Assembly (NCBI RefSeq): GCF_009791395.1
Contig: NZ_WSZK01000030.1
Location: forward strand, 123,192 to 187,191
Direction: 5' to 3'
Origin: Halomarina oriensis
GTDB lineage: Archaea; Halobacteriota; Halobacteria; Halobacteriales; Haloarculaceae
DNA length: 64,000 bases
The notes beneath the pieces were generated by a model. The model worked only from the letters and a program-made list of their open reading frames with translations, had not been told where the DNA came from and did not search any database. Of the stretch, positions 23,966 through 33,604 are shown in pieces (the stretch's first letter is position 1; every line of letters begins with the position of its first letter). The position numbers and the translations under genes were made by a program.

Positions 23966-26641
23966 TCAGCGTCGCAGGAACCCGAAGAGGCGGTAGTCCT
24001 CGTCCGGGTCGTAGCTGCGGAACAGCAGGCTGTTGGTCAGGACGCTGACGCTGGAGAGCGCCATCGCACCCGCGGCGAGTACCGGCTGGAGCAGGCCGAG
24101 CGAGGCCAGCGGAATCATCGCCGTGTTGTAGCCCAGCGCCCAGAACAGGTTCTGCTTGATCTTCGAGAGCGTCCCCTCGGAGATGCGGATGGCCCGGACC
24201 ACGTCCGTCGGGTCGTCACGCATCAGCGTCACGTCGGCGGCCTCGATGGCCACGTCCGTCCCGGACCCGATGGCGACGCCGACGTACGCGGTGGCCAGCG
24301 CCGGCGCGTCGTTGACGCCGTCGCCGACCATCATCACGCTCCGGCCGTCCGTCTGAATCGACTCGACGGCCTCGGACTTGTCCTCGGGGAGCACCTCCGC
24401 TCGGACGTGCTCGGCGTCGATACCGACCTGTTCGGCGACGGCACGGGCGGTCCGCTCGTTGTCGCCGGTGACGAGCCAGACGTCGGTTCCGCGTTCGCGG
24501 AGGGCCGTGACTGCCTCTTTCGACGTCTCCTTGACCGTGTCGGCGTCGGCGAGGACGCCAGTCACCGCACCGTCCACAGCGAGGAACATCGCCGTCTTCC
24601 CCTCCGATTCGAGGCGCTCTGCGACGTCCTCGGCGGGCCCGACGTCGACGTCGTGGTCGGCGAGCAGTCTCCGGTTTCCGACGAGCACTTGGCGGCCCTC
24701 GACGGTCGCACGGACGCCGTGGCCGGGGACGTTCTCGAACGAGTCGGGCGAGACGAGGTCGATGCCACGCTCCTCGGCCCCGTCGACGATGGCCCGTGCG
24801 AGCGGGTGTTCGCTGTCGCGTTCGGCGCTCGCGGCGAGGCGGAGGACGCCGTCCTCGTCCAGGTCGTCCGCTCGCTCCAGTTGCGAACCGCCGTCGGCCC
24901 GTGGACCGACCGCGACCACGTCGGTCAGTTCCATCTCGCCCTCGGTCAACGTGCCCGTCTTGTCGAAGACGACGGTGTCGACGTCGCGGACGCGTTCGAG
25001 CACGTCGCCACCCTTGAACAGCACGCCGTTCTGTGCGCCGATGGTCGTCCCGACCATCGTCGCGGCGGGCGTCGCCAGTCCGAGGGCACAGGGGCAGGCG
25101 ATGAGCACCGCGCTGGCGAAGACGACGACCGAGAACTCGAACGCCGAGACGCCGCCAGCGCCGGCGGCCGCAGCGGCCGGACCCCCACCGACCAGTCCCC
25201 ACAGCGGGAGCGACCCGACGACCCCGGCGAGCGTCTCGGGGAACAGGTACCAGACCGTCGCCCAGAGGAGCGCGTTGACGATGACCGCCGGGACGAAGTA
25301 CGCGCTGATGCGGTCGGCGACGCGCTGAATCTCCGGCTGGCGGGACTGTGCCTCGCGGACCTGCTCGACGATCTGCTGGAGCGCGGTGTCGGCCCCGACC
25401 TTCGTCGCGCGGACGACGAGCACGCCGTTCTGGTTGACCGTCGCGCCGACCACCTCGTCGCCCGGCGACTTCTCGACGGGGACGGACTCGCCGGTGACCA
25501 TCGACTCGTCGACGGCCGAGTCGCCCTGCACCACCTCGGCGTCGGTCGGCACCTGCTCGCCGGGGCGGACCTTCAGGTAGTCCCCTTCCTGTACCTCGTC
25601 GAGCGGGATTTCGCGTTCCTCACGGATCGTTCCACCCCCCGTTCGGTTCGAGCCCTCGCTTCGGTCGGCCTCGCCGTCGTCGCTTGCTCCCGACGCTTCC
25701 GAGTAGTCCACCACAGTCGCGGTGTCGGCTTCGAGTTCGAGCAGGCGTTTGAGCGCCGCGCCGGCCTGGCTCTTCGAGCGGGCTTCGAGGTAGTTGCCGA
25801 GCGTGATGAACACGAGGATGAACGCGGCGGTGTCGAAGTAGAGGCCCGCCTGCGCGATGAGGCCCGCGAGCGCGGCGACGGAGTAGAGATAGGCCGTCGA
25901 GGACCCGAGCGCGATGAGGACGTCCATGTTCGCGGTGCGGTTTTTCACCACCGCGTTGTAGGAGTTGACGTAGAACTCACGGCCGAGCAGGACCTGGACG
26001 GGCGTCGCCAGCGCGAACGCGACCCAGCCGAACTGGAGGTCGGTCCCCGGAACCGTCTCGGGCAGGACCCCCGGCGCGAACAGTTCGAGAACCATCGTCC
26101 CCAGCAGCGGCAGCGAGAGCGCCGCCCCGAACAGCACGAGGTTGCGCTGGTGGCGGACCTCCTCGCGGCGGGCGGTGTCGGCACGGCTCTCCGTGTCCCC
26201 CGCGTCGGCGTCCTCGCCGTCGTCACGGACCGGCGAGTAGCCCGCCCGTTCGACGGCGTCGTAGAGGTCCGACCGGGTCGCCTCCTCGGGGTTGAACCGC
26301 ACTCGCCCCTCGTCGGTGGCGAAGTTGACGTCCGCCGAGACGACCCCCGGCGTGTCGAGCAGCGCCTCCGTCACGGTCTGCGAGCAGTTCGCACACGACA
26401 TGTCCGTCACGGTGATGCGGGCGGTGTCGTCGACGGCGCTGTACCCCGCCTCGTCGATGGCGTCGTAGATGGCCGCCAGCGGCGTGACGTCGGGGTCGTA
26501 CTCGACGGTACCCTCGTCGGTGGCGAAGTTGACGTTCGCCTCACGCACTCCCGGCAGTGATTCGAGCGCCTCGGTCACCGTCCCCGAGCAGTTCGCACAG
26601 CTCATGCCGGTGATTGCGAGGCGTTCCGTCCTGTGGCTCAT
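23966..26641 (-). CDS. copA: Copper-translocating P1B-type ATPase
   Basis: An 891-residue heavy-metal exporting ATPase. Two N-terminal HMA domains carry GMSCANC (12-18) and DMSCANC (80-86). These are followed by eight membrane helices with the CPC ion site in [14 protein letters not shown], the phosphorylation motif [10 protein letters not shown], an HP motif (SEHPLARAI) and the hinge [13 protein letters not shown] with these partners is the Cu(+) subclass. The start is ATG 26639-26641. A histidine-free acidic insert of about 30 residues lies between helix 4 and the actuator domain. Copper role is also supported by the adjacent CopZ-like and AsnC-TRASH genes. Confidence 0.93.
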   Translation of the reverse strand: MSHRTERLAITGMSCANCSGTVTEALESLPGVREANVNFATDEGTVEYDPDVTPLAAIYDAIDEAGYSAVDDTARITVTDMSCANCSQTVTEALLDTPGVVSADVNFATDEGRVRFNPEEATRSDLYDAVERAGYSPVRDDGEDADAGDTESRADTARREEVRHQRNLVLFGAALSLPLLGTMVLELFAPGVLPETVPGTDLQFGWVAFALATPVQVLLGREFYVNSYNAVVKNRTANMDVLIALGSSTAYLYSVAALAGLIAQAGLYFDTAAFILVFITLGNYLEARSKSQAGAALKRLLELEADTATVVDYSEASGASDDGEADRSEGSNRTGGGTIREEREIPLDEVQEGDYLKVRPGEQVPTDAEVVQGDSAVDESMVTGESVPVEKSPGDEVVGATVNQNGVLVVRATKVGADTALQQIVEQVREAQSRQPEIQRVADRISAYFVPAVIVNALLWATVWYLFPETLAGVVGSLPLWGLVGGGPAAAAAGAGGVSAFEFSVVVFASAVLIACPCALGLATPAATMVGTTIGAQNGVLFKGGDVLERVRDVDTVVFDKTGTLTEGEMELTDVVAVGPRADGGSQLERADDLDEDGVLRLAASAERDSEHPLARAIVDGAEERGIDLVSPDSFENVPGHGVRATVEGRQVLVGNRRLLADHDVDVGPAEDVAERLESEGKTAMFLAVDGAVTGVLADADTVKETSKEAVTALRERGTDVWLVTGDNERTARAVAEQVGIDAEHVRAEVLPEDKSEAVESIQTDGRSVMMVGDGVNDAPALATAYVGVAIGSGTDVAIEAADVTLMRDDPTDVVRAIRISEGTLSKIKQNLFWALGYNTAMIPLASLGLLQPVLAAGAMALSSVSVLTNSLLFRSYDPDEDYRLFGFLRR

Positions 26642-26703
26642 GTGTAGAGATACTCGGTGTAGGTTCAACCGCCTTGTGCCTTCGACATCGACGTTCGAGA
26701 CGG

Positions 26704-26742
26704 TTCTGAACTTTCTATTCTGAACCGTAATCGGGATTCAGA
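26704..26742. promoter_or_regulatory. Repeated TTCTGAAC sites between copA and copZ
   Basis: TTCTGAAC occurs twice in the same orientation (26704-26711 and 26718-26725, start-to-start 14 bp). Its inverse core TTCAGA occurs at 26737-26742. The cluster lies in the AT-rich centre of the divergent copA/copZ promoter region and is a good candidate metal-regulator operator. The regulator is probably the AsnC-TRASH protein encoded next door. Confidence 0.5.
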
Positions 26743-26781
26743 GTGAGAAGATACAAGTTCGGTGGCGGGCAACGTGTCTCC

Positions 26782-26979
26782 ATGACGAAGACACTCACCG
26801 TCACCGGTATGAGCTGTGGCCACTGCGAGCAGAGCGTCGTCGAGGCGCTCGAAGCCGTCGACGGCGTCGAGTCGGCGAGCGCGGACACCGACGACGAGAC
26901 GGCTACCGTCGAGGGCGACGCCGACACCGACGAACTGGTCGCCGCCGTCGAGGGCGCGGGCTACGACGCGAGCGCCTGA
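26782..26979 (+). CDS. copZ: CopZ-like copper chaperone (single HMA domain)
   Basis: A 65-residue ferredoxin-like HMA domain with the metal motif GMSCGHC at residues 9-15 and the usual EALEAVDGV helix. It is very acidic. Single-domain HMA proteins beside copA carry Cu(+) to the ATPase or buffer it. The ATG at 26782 directly precedes TKTLTVTGMSC, the family start. A TATA-like GATACAAG lies about 30 nt before it. Confidence 0.9.
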   Translation: MTKTLTVTGMSCGHCEQSVVEALEAVDGVESASADTDDETATVEGDADTDELVAAVEGAGYDASA

Positions 26980-27049
26980 AGCCACGTCTCCCGGCAGCGG
27001 TGGTCTCCCCGTCGAACCGGTCCGGCGTCGTCTCCGTCGCCGGAGGCGA

Positions 27050-27640
27050 CTACACGCCGGACTTCAGGTCGTCGTAGCGGTTCTCGAACCGGCCGGCACA
27101 CGACGAGCAACAGAAGTGGTACGTGTCGTCGTCGAGCGCTAGCGTCTCGCCTTCGGCGGTGACGGTGTTCCCACACTCCGCACACTCCGGGGCGAACTCC
27201 GCCGCGCCGATACCCGGCGACCACGACGTGGCCGTGAGCAGCGACACGTCGAGCGACCGTATCGCGCCGAACTCGACCGTCTCGGCGAGGAACGTCCGCA
27301 CGTCGCCGCTCGGGACGCGCAGCGTGGCGACGAGGGACCCCGCCGCGGTGGTGAAGACGTGTTCGACCGCCTCGTCGGCGACGAGCGCCGCTCGCGTCGT
27401 CTCGACGGCGTTCGGTTCGAGGTCCAGCGTGACGAGTACCGAGACGCCGTCACGGAGCTTCGAGCGGTCCACGTCGGCGGTGAACCGCCGGACGATACCC
27501 CACTCCCGGAGGCGTGCGATGCGGTCGGAGACCGCCGGGGGCGAGAGGTCGACCGCCTCGGCGATGTCGCTGTACGGCCGCCGGCCGTCCTCGACCAGCA
27601 GGCGCAGGATGGTCCGGTCGATGTCGTCGAGGTCTGGCAT
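27050..27640 (-). CDS. Lrp/AsnC-family regulator with C-terminal TRASH domain
   Basis: A 196-residue protein. The N-terminal AsnC-type HTH (DIDRTILRLLVEDGRRPYSD, SPPAVSDRIARLREWG) is followed by a RAM-like ligand domain. The C-terminal TRASH metal-binding domain has CAECGN, then FCCSSCAGRFENRY. AsnC-TRASH proteins sense copper in haloarchaea and control copA-type genes. Position beside copA/copZ supports that here. Start at ATG 27638-27640 (MPDLDDIDRT). A dyad with promoter-like sequence lies 17 nt upstream. Confidence 0.9.
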   Translation of the reverse strand: MPDLDDIDRTILRLLVEDGRRPYSDIAEAVDLSPPAVSDRIARLREWGIVRRFTADVDRSKLRDGVSVLVTLDLEPNAVETTRAALVADEAVEHVFTTAAGSLVATLRVPSGDVRTFLAETVEFGAIRSLDVSLLTATSWSPGIGAAEFAPECAECGNTVTAEGETLALDDDTYHFCCSSCAGRFENRYDDLKSGV

Positions 27641-27656
27641 AGGCTTCGGTACGGAG

Positions 27657-27700
27657 TTTCGATACAACAGTGTTGTGGCGAGTGGAGTTTAGTATCGAAA
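27657..27700. promoter_or_regulatory. Nested dyads upstream of the AsnC-TRASH gene
   Basis: TTTCGATAC (27657-27665) and GTATCGAAA (27692-27700) form a perfect 9-bp inverted repeat. Inside it ACAACA-G-TGTTGT (27664-27676) is a second dyad. Its place 17-60 nt before the regulator's ATG suggests autoregulation by the AsnC-type protein. Confidence 0.5.
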
Positions 27701-27885
27701 GCACGGTCCCGGTCGTCAGACCGCCGTACCGCACGGGGCCACAGACCCTCACCACTGGCCGCGTCGGGTCGCGCTACGTATCACCGCCCCTCGAAACCCC
27801 GGACGAAAAAGGCCGCTCGCTCACTGCGGTCACTCGCGGTACGACGGCCGAGTGCGACCGCACCGCGACGACACCGCACTGGACC

Positions 27886-27940
27886 GCGACGGCACTGCGA
27901 CGGCACTGCGACGGCACTGCGACGGCACTGCGACAGTACC
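27886..27940 (+). repeat. Tandem 11-bp repeat (GCGACGGCACT)n
   Basis: Four perfect copies of GCGACGGCACT (27886-27929) plus one diverged copy (27930-27940), 13 nt beyond the stop codon of the restriction-methylation gene. The rest of 27701-27885 has no gene I can support. Copy number could vary by slippage. Confidence 0.8.
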
Positions 27941-27952
27941 GCACCGGACCGC

Positions 27953-30900
27953 TTACTCCCCGACCGACTCCTCGACGATCTCGATTTCCTCGTCCGTCAG
28001 ACCGTACAACTCGTAGACGATGTCGTCGATGAGCGCGTCCGTGCGCTCGATTTTCGCCTCCAGTTCTTCGGCACGTTCGACCGTCTCGGTGTAGTTCTGC
28101 AAGCCCTGCGCCACGTCCGCGACGGCCGGGAGCGTGAGTTTCTGGAGACGGTCGACCAGCGAGTTCGTCTTCGTCGCCGTCTCGCGGAAGCCCGCGAACC
28201 CACCCGCCTCGTCCACCGCGACGGGGACGAACGCCTCGACGAGGTCCGCCTCCGTCTCGCTCAGGTCCGTGATTCGGAGTGCCGGGAGCGGGGCCGTTTC
28301 GGTGTAGCCCCAGCGGTCGGTTTCGAGCGAGTCGTCGTCCGGTTTGTAGCGGGCGGTGAGTCGAATCTCGACCGTGTTCTCGGAGGAGCGTTCGACCGTC
28401 GCCTCCCCGATTCGGAGGTTGGGGTGTTGTTCCGTGGTCTGCTGGAGGATGGACTCGGCCGCGTTCTCCGGGGGTTGGGTCAGACCGATTTCGGCGAGGG
28501 TGTGACCGTCGGAGTAGTTGCCGAGATGGTCGAGGAGGTTGGTGTTGAGTTTGCGCTTCTCTCCATGCGACTGTGTAATCGATTTTGTGAGCCGAGATAT
28601 TTCTGCCGCGTGCTCGGACTTCTCCCCATCCCTGCCATCGTCTTTTGTTATGTCAATTACTGGTAATTTTCGTATATCGTTGGGATGCATTCTTGTCCGG
28701 CTACTCTGAAGTGTTTTCGTCGCGAGGAAATTTGAGAAGTAGTAGGCGAGGAGAGAAGACCCGACTACTCCGGATACGAATCTCAAATTAAAGGAGCCAG
28801 CACTCTCATGTTTGTCATAATCAAATGATGATTTGAACGCTTCAGTGTCATCGGTCCACTTCGTAGCGTGATTTACGGTATGGTTTGAGAAATAGCCAGA
28901 ATCATCAAATGCACTCTTGATTCGGTTATTCTTCCCGCTGACGTCACTGAACATAATTTTTTCAGATTCGAATAAAACGGGCGATTTTGGGCGGTGAAAG
29001 TGTTCTGCATATTGGTCATACTCAATGTATTTTCCGCTCCAATTGACGTGATGGCGTTTTACATCCTGTCCCGAAACGTACTTTTTAGCGCTCTCGGATG
29101 GGTTGTCGGTCAGCACATCGTCTTTCTTGAAATCGAGAGGGCTATCTTCTGCGCTGTGGGCAACTACTCCTGGATTTACCCAGCAAAGTGAACCCAATTG
29201 TACCGATATACTCTCCACCTTCTCACGGAGTTTGAAATCAGACTCACTAATATCAACCCGCCACGCGTAATCTTCGAACTCTGAAAAGTGGCTCTGCTTC
29301 AGTCGGCCTTCGGTAGAGAATTTCTCCGAAGCTGATTTAACGATATCTACCTCTGATTGTTCGTTACGCGATCTCTCAAGCACATATATAAGGACCATCC
29401 GGTTGACACCAGTAAATACATTATTTGAAGAAAACCTAACTAACTTCTCAAGATTAGTTCGCTCAATAATTTCCTCCCTAATTTTCCGCCCATACTTTTC
29501 AGACCCTATCGAATTTGATGTAACGTACGAGTGTCTCCCTCGCTCTTTTAGTAACGTAATCGCTCGATAAGAGAAAGGGACGAATAGGTCCCAGTGACCT
29601 ACAGCAACTTCTGGATATAGTTTGTTAACGACATTGACTAATTCTGGGCTCTCTTCTGTCAGGTTCCAGTTTGAGACGTACGGCGGGTTCCCAACAACAG
29701 CGTCGAACCCAGCATCCTCCCGCTTGGTCCCACCCTCCCCGAAGAACACTTCGGGGAACTCCAGTTCCCAGTGGAAGAACGACTCGTCCTCACTCACGGA
29801 CTGCGCCGTCGTGAACCACGTTTCGGAACGAATCTCGGCCCATCCCGCTTCGTCCTCGATAGCGTCGGCCATGCGTTCGTAGGAGCCATCGGGGACGTCG
29901 ACGCCGAACTGTTCGGCGGTGTGGACCGAGGCCAACTCGAACAGGCGCTGGTAGAGCGGGTCCTCGCGGATGCGCTCGTACAGGTCCTCCATCGACTTCA
30001 CGTCGGCGTACGTCTCGTTGTCGATAGCGAGGAGTTCCTCCATCAGGTCCATGACGTGTTCGAGCGTGCGCTGTCGGACCCGAGCGTGGGCCTCGAACAG
30101 CGTCAGTTGCCCGCCGTCGTCCGCCTCGTCCTCGGAGAGCACCTCGGTCACGTCCGACCCGACCAGCGAGTTGCCGGTTTTGAGGTGGTGGTCGAGGAAG
30201 GCGAGCGGTTGGTCGGTGGCGAGCGTCTCCAGCCACATCGAGAGTTTCGCCAACTCGACGGCCATGCCGTTGAGGTCCACGCCGTAGATGCACTCGCGGG
30301 CGATGCGACGGCGCAGGTCCTGTTCGTCGCGGCCCTGAATCTCGTGTTCGCGGACGACGCTCATCACCCGCTCGGTGAGGTAGCCCGTCGCCCGCGTGAG
30401 GAAGTGGCCGCTCCCCATCGCCGGGTCGAGGATCTTCAGGTCCAGCACCGCACTCCAGAACTTGCCGAAGTACGCCCCGTCGCTGGGTTCGAGACCCTCC
30501 GCACGGAGTTCCTCGTCGATGTCGTCGAGCAGGGGACCGACCGTCTCCTCGACGATATACGTCACGACGTAGTCGGGGGTGTAGTACGCGCCCGTCGCCT
30601 TCCGCTCGCCGTCGTCGTTGACGACGTACAGTTCGCCCGGTTCGACCGTCTCGACGGCGTCGGCGACGCTCACGTCGGTGGCTGGCTTCCACACCTGTCC
30701 GCCGTCGTCGGCCACTGCGGCGTACTCTTCGCCCGCGATGCGGAACTCGTGTTCGAGCAGTCCCTCGTAGATGGTCCCGAGGTGTCGCGTGTCGAGGTCG
30801 GCGTAGTCCGCGAGGACGAACGACCCATCGTCGGCCTCGGTCGTTCCGAGACGGTAGATGACCTCCGCGATGTAGCGGTCGGCGACCTGGTGCTCGGCGA

Positions 30901-32041
30901 GGAACGCGTGGCGCTCCGCGTCGAACAGGCCACCGTTGTACGGCGGGATACCGAGTGCGTCCTCACCCTCGTCGACGAGGCGGAACAGGTCCTGAAGCCG
31001 ACTCCACATCGACGTGGAGTGCTCGCTGTAGTCCTCGAACGAGTCTCCTCCCTCGATAGTGTCGTGAATCTCGCTCCGAAGCTGCTCGATACTGAAGTGT
31101 TCCTGGTACTCACTCTCGGCGTCCGGGTCGTCCGGGTGAATCAGCCCACGGGACTCCGCGTACAGGACGAACATCAACCGGTAGAGCAACACCAGCGACT
31201 GCTCTTTCAGTTCGTCACGCGCGGCTTCGTCCTCCGGGCCGATGTCGAGGTCGTTCTCCTCGACGAACCCTTCACCGAGCACTCGGAGTGCAGTGAAGAC
31301 GTTGTCCTGCAGGTCCTCGCCGAGTTCCTGTGCGGCGGTCTCGCTCTCGTTCCAGACCCGGTCGAGAAAGCACGTCTCGGCCGTCTCGTGGAACGCCGCC
31401 GCCCGGAAGAACACGTAGAAGTACTTGAACCGCTCGACGCTGCCCGATTCGAGGAGTTCCGGCAGGTCGATTTCGTAGTACGTCTGTGTCTCGTAGTCTT
31501 TCGTTCCGTACAGCCGCCACTTCCGACCGTCGGTGAGGACGCCCCATCTGAGGCGTTCGGGCGTCCGTTCGAGGTAGTACTTGATCTGGTGTGAAGCGTC
31601 ACGGTACGACCGCTGTTCGTCGAACTTCTTCGTGAAGTCGGTGTCCCACTGTTTCGCTTCCAACACCGCCGAGGCGAGTCCGAACTTCGCGTCCACGTTC
31701 TCGGACTGGTCCTTTCCGACGGCGTCGCGGCGGCGTTCGGCGGAGTCGTACAGCAGGCGGTCCGTGTAGCCGGTCCCCTCGGGAATCGTGGACTCCGAGA
31801 GCGTGTCGAACCCGAGAACCGAGAGCACCTCGTCGATCCAGGAGTCGAGCAGTTCGTCCTCCTTGTACGTCCCGACGAGACCCGACTCCTCGTTCCACAG
31901 TTCGACGAGCGTCTCGAAGGCTGCCGTCGCCTCCTCGTCGCAGTCCCACGCGTCGAGGTCCGCGACCCGTTCGTCGAGATAGTAGCCCGAGAAGAGACTG
32001 GAGTTGAGATACGGGGTCGGGGGGAGCGTCGCCTGACTCAT
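27953..32041 (-). CDS. Eco57I-type restriction-modification methylase (probable type IIG)
   Basis: A 1362-residue N6-adenine methyltransferase with SAM motif I DPAMGSGHF (539-547) and catalytic NPPY (785-788). Upstream, D117 with E128-A-K130 (VLEAKQW) fits a PD-(D/E)xK nuclease, so cleavage and methylation may lie in one chain. Residues after NPPY to about 1160 are encoded by AT-rich DNA (28570-29690). By hand count the 60-base lines at 28801 and 29401 are 40% and 32% GC, against 63% at 31201. This is where target recognition is expected. The last 200 residues are GC-rich again, with a coiled-coil-like end. No separate nuclease, BREX or DISARM gene is adjacent. A TTTAC element lies about 30 nt before the ATG. 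Confidence 0.9.
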   Translation of the reverse strand: MSQATLPPTPYLNSSLFSGYYLDERVADLDAWDCDEEATAAFETLVELWNEESGLVGTYKEDELLDSWIDEVLSVLGFDTLSESTIPEGTGYTDRLLYDSAERRRDAVGKDQSENVDAKFGLASAVLEAKQWDTDFTKKFDEQRSYRDASHQIKYYLERTPERLRWGVLTDGRKWRLYGTKDYETQTYYEIDLPELLESGSVERFKYFYVFFRAAAFHETAETCFLDRVWNESETAAQELGEDLQDNVFTALRVLGEGFVEENDLDIGPEDEAARDELKEQSLVLLYRLMFVLYAESRGLIHPDDPDAESEYQEHFSIEQLRSEIHDTIEGGDSFEDYSEHSTSMWSRLQDLFRLVDEGEDALGIPPYNGGLFDAERHAFLAEHQVADRYIAEVIYRLGTTEADDGSFVLADYADLDTRHLGTIYEGLLEHEFRIAGEEYAAVADDGGQVWKPATDVSVADAVETVEPGELYVVNDDGERKATGAYYTPDYVVTYIVEETVGPLLDDIDEELRAEGLEPSDGAYFGKFWSAVLDLKILDPAMGSGHFLTRATGYLTERVMSVVREHEIQGRDEQDLRRRIARECIYGVDLNGMAVELAKLSMWLETLATDQPLAFLDHHLKTGNSLVGSDVTEVLSEDEADDGGQLTLFEAHARVRQRTLEHVMDLMEELLAIDNETYADVKSMEDLYERIREDPLYQRLFELASVHTAEQFGVDVPDGSYERMADAIEDEAGWAEIRSETWFTTAQSVSEDESFFHWELEFPEVFFGEGGTKREDAGFDAVVGNPPYVSNWNLTEESPELVNVVNKLYPEVAVGHWDLFVPFSYRAITLLKERGRHSYVTSNSIGSEKYGRKIREEIIERTNLEKLVRFSSNNVFTGVNRMVLIYVLERSRNEQSEVDIVKSASEKFSTEGRLKQSHFSEFEDYAWRVDISESDFKLREKVESISVQLGSLCWVNPGVVAHSAEDSPLDFKKDDVLTDNPSESAKKYVSGQDVKRHHVNWSGKYIEYDQYAEHFHRPKSPVLFESEKIMFSDVSGKNNRIKSAFDDSGYFSNHTVNHATKWTDDTEAFKSSFDYDKHESAGSFNLRFVSGVVGSSLLAYYFSNFLATKTLQSSRTRMHPNDIRKLPVIDITKDDGRDGEKSEHAAEISRLTKSITQSHGEKRKLNTNLLDHLGNYSDGHTLAEIGLTQPPENAAESILQQTTEQHPNLRIGEATVERSSENTVEIRLTARYKPDDDSLETDRWGYTETAPLPALRITDLSETEADLVEAFVPVAVDEAGGFAGFRETATKTNSLVDRLQKLTLPAVADVAQGLQNYTETVERAEELEAKIERTDALIDDIVYELYGLTDEEIEIVEESVGE

Positions 32042-32259
32042 GTCCGTTGGTAGACGGGTGGTTGCCGCTGTAAAGAATGTGTGGACTTGCCGTCACTCAC
32101 ACCACCGACGAGTCACGCGCTCACGACCGGCACCACCACGACCGAGGACGCGACCGCACGGAGCGCCCAGTCGCGGGCGGTCCGCTCGGCGCGGTAGCGA
32201 GAGCGTCTCCCGTTCGACTCGTCGGACGCACGCCACCGACCGAAGCGGGGAGTTTCGGG

Positions 32260-32847
32260 TTACTCGCGTGGCTCCCGGCCGAGGGTGTAGAACTCCTCGT
32301 TGGGTCGCATGTCGGCGACGACGGCCAGTCGGTTCGAGAGGTTGTAGTACGCGACGACGCTCGTGATGTCCCAGATAGCCTCGTCGGAGAAGCCGTGCTG
32401 GCGCAGGGTTTCGAGGTCCGTCTCGTCGATACGGCCGGGCGACTCGGTGAGCGTCACGGCGAAGTCGAGCATCGCGCGGTGGGTGGGGTTGAGGCTCGCC
32501 GCGCGGTGGTTCGTCGCCAGTTGGTCGGCCAACTGTGGGTCTTTCGCGTAGATGCGGACGAGTGCGCCGTGGGCGACGACGCAGTAGAGGCAGTCGTTGA
32601 CCCCCGAGATGGTGACGACGAGCATCTCTATCTCCTCGCGTTCGAGTGCGGTGTCCTCGACGAGGGCGTCGTGGTACTCGAAGAACGCGCGGAAGTGACT
32701 GGGCTTGTACGCCATCGCCGAGAAGACGTTGGGCGTGAAGCCGGCACGCTCGGTCTCTTCTTCGATGCGCTCTTGGAGGTCCTCGGGCAGGTCGGCGTGG
32801 TCGGGGACGGGGAAGTTCCCCATCGCCGGGTCGGACTGGTCGTCCAT
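32260..32847 (-). CDS. AhpD/CMD-family peroxidase-related protein
   Basis: A 195-residue helical protein with the CxxC redox pair in NDCLYCVVAHG and the following His, the AhpD/carboxymuconolactone-decarboxylase active site. Length matches the 'uncharacterised peroxidase-related' subgroup, about 190 residues. These reduce peroxides with partner thiols. I chose the ATG at 32845-32847 (MDDQSDPAMG). Eight codons of extra frame upstream have no family match. Single gene. Confidence 0.88.
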   Translation of the reverse strand: MDDQSDPAMGNFPVPDHADLPEDLQERIEEETERAGFTPNVFSAMAYKPSHFRAFFEYHDALVEDTALEREEIEMLVVTISGVNDCLYCVVAHGALVRIYAKDPQLADQLATNHRAASLNPTHRAMLDFAVTLTESPGRIDETDLETLRQHGFSDEAIWDITSVVAYYNLSNRLAVVADMRPNEEFYTLGREPRE

Positions 32848-32889
32848 AGGGTGGAGTCGAACGGCGACCACGAAAGGTCTACGTTCGAC

Positions 32890-33024
32890 TCACGGCCACT
32901 CCAGCCAGCCCCGTCTGCTCGACACGTAGAGGACGCCGTAGCCGACGACTCCGGCGACGAACACGGCCACGGGGATGAGGAACACGCCGTACAGGTCGAG
33001 CAGCGACGTGAGCGACGACTGCAT
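32890..33024 (-). CDS. 44-residue single-helix membrane protein
   Basis: ATG 33022-33024 opens a 45-codon frame: MQSSLTSLLD, one hydrophobic helix (LIPVAVFVAGVVGYGVLYV), then SSRRGWLEWP. Positive residues follow the helix (positive-inside, C-terminus in). The clean membrane-protein pattern in a short gap makes it a credible small gene, family unknown. It lies 42 nt upstream of the AhpD-like gene on the same strand. Confidence 0.5.
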   Translation of the reverse strand: MQSSLTSLLDLYGVFLIPVAVFVAGVVGYGVLYVSSRRGWLEWP

Positions 33025-33090
33025 ACCGACTCGTCGGGCGGCCACAGGATAAAACGGGTCGTTGATACGGGTCGCGCCGTGAGCGCTGCC

Positions 33091-33570
33091 ATGCTCAAGA
33101 CGGGACACTGGGGTGCGGCGCTGGTCTGTTACGCGCCGGTCGGGTGGTTTCTGCTGGAGACACGGCCGGGCCTCGCGCTCGCGGGCGGCATCGGCGTGCT
33201 CGCACTCGCCCGGTTCCCGGACGTCGACCTGCGCCTCCCGCTGGTCTCCCACCGCGGGCCGACGCACACGCTCCTGTTCGCCCTCGGTGTCGGCGCGGTG
33301 CTGGCGGGTGTGGCGACCCTGCTGTCGGACGTCGCGCCGTCGTCGCTCGACGCGCCGTGGCTCGTCCCGTTCGCGGCGTTCACCGGCGTGTTCGGCATCG
33401 GAACGCATCTGCTGGCCGACGCGCTGACGCCCTCGGGCGTCCCGCTGTTCTGGCCGCTGTCGAGGCGACGGTTCTCGCTCCGTCTCGTCAGAGCGAACGA
33501 CGCGCTGGCCAACTGGGGACTGCTCGGACTCGGAACGGTCCTGACGGCGCTGGCCGTCCTCCTCCGGTGA
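33091..33570 (+). CDS. YdjM-like membrane-bound metal-dependent hydrolase
   Basis: A 159-residue membrane protein with four helices. KTGHWGAALVCYAPVG, HRGPTHTLLFA and IGTHLLADALTPSGVPLFWPLSRR fit the YdjM/DUF457 family, whose His/Asp residues bind metal (H in GHWG, HRGPTH, HLLAD). In bacteria the family is often DNA-damage induced, but its substrate is not established. ATG 33091 is used. A GTG four codons earlier is possible. Confidence 0.85.
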   Translation: MLKTGHWGAALVCYAPVGWFLLETRPGLALAGGIGVLALARFPDVDLRLPLVSHRGPTHTLLFALGVGAVLAGVATLLSDVAPSSLDAPWLVPFAAFTGVFGIGTHLLADALTPSGVPLFWPLSRRRFSLRLVRANDALANWGLLGLGTVLTALAVLLR

Positions 33571-33604
33571 AAAATGCGGTCGGATTCGGTGTGGTCGCGC
33601 GGAC

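Noticed and set aside
22781..26560. Very long plus-strand open frame across MFS and copA
   Set aside because: Arg/Gly/Pro-rich nonsense opposite or out of frame with two clearly recognised genes.
27886..27940. CRISPR array
   Set aside because: 11-bp direct repeats with no spacers and no cas genes.
28570..29690. Inserted foreign gene inside the restriction-methylation gene
   Set aside because: The frame is continuous through the AT-rich stretch, so it is part of the same protein.
27953..32041. PglX of a BREX system
   Set aside because: Although a large methylase, no brxA/B/C, pglZ or brxL lies nearby, and an N-terminal nuclease-like motif fits type IIG better.
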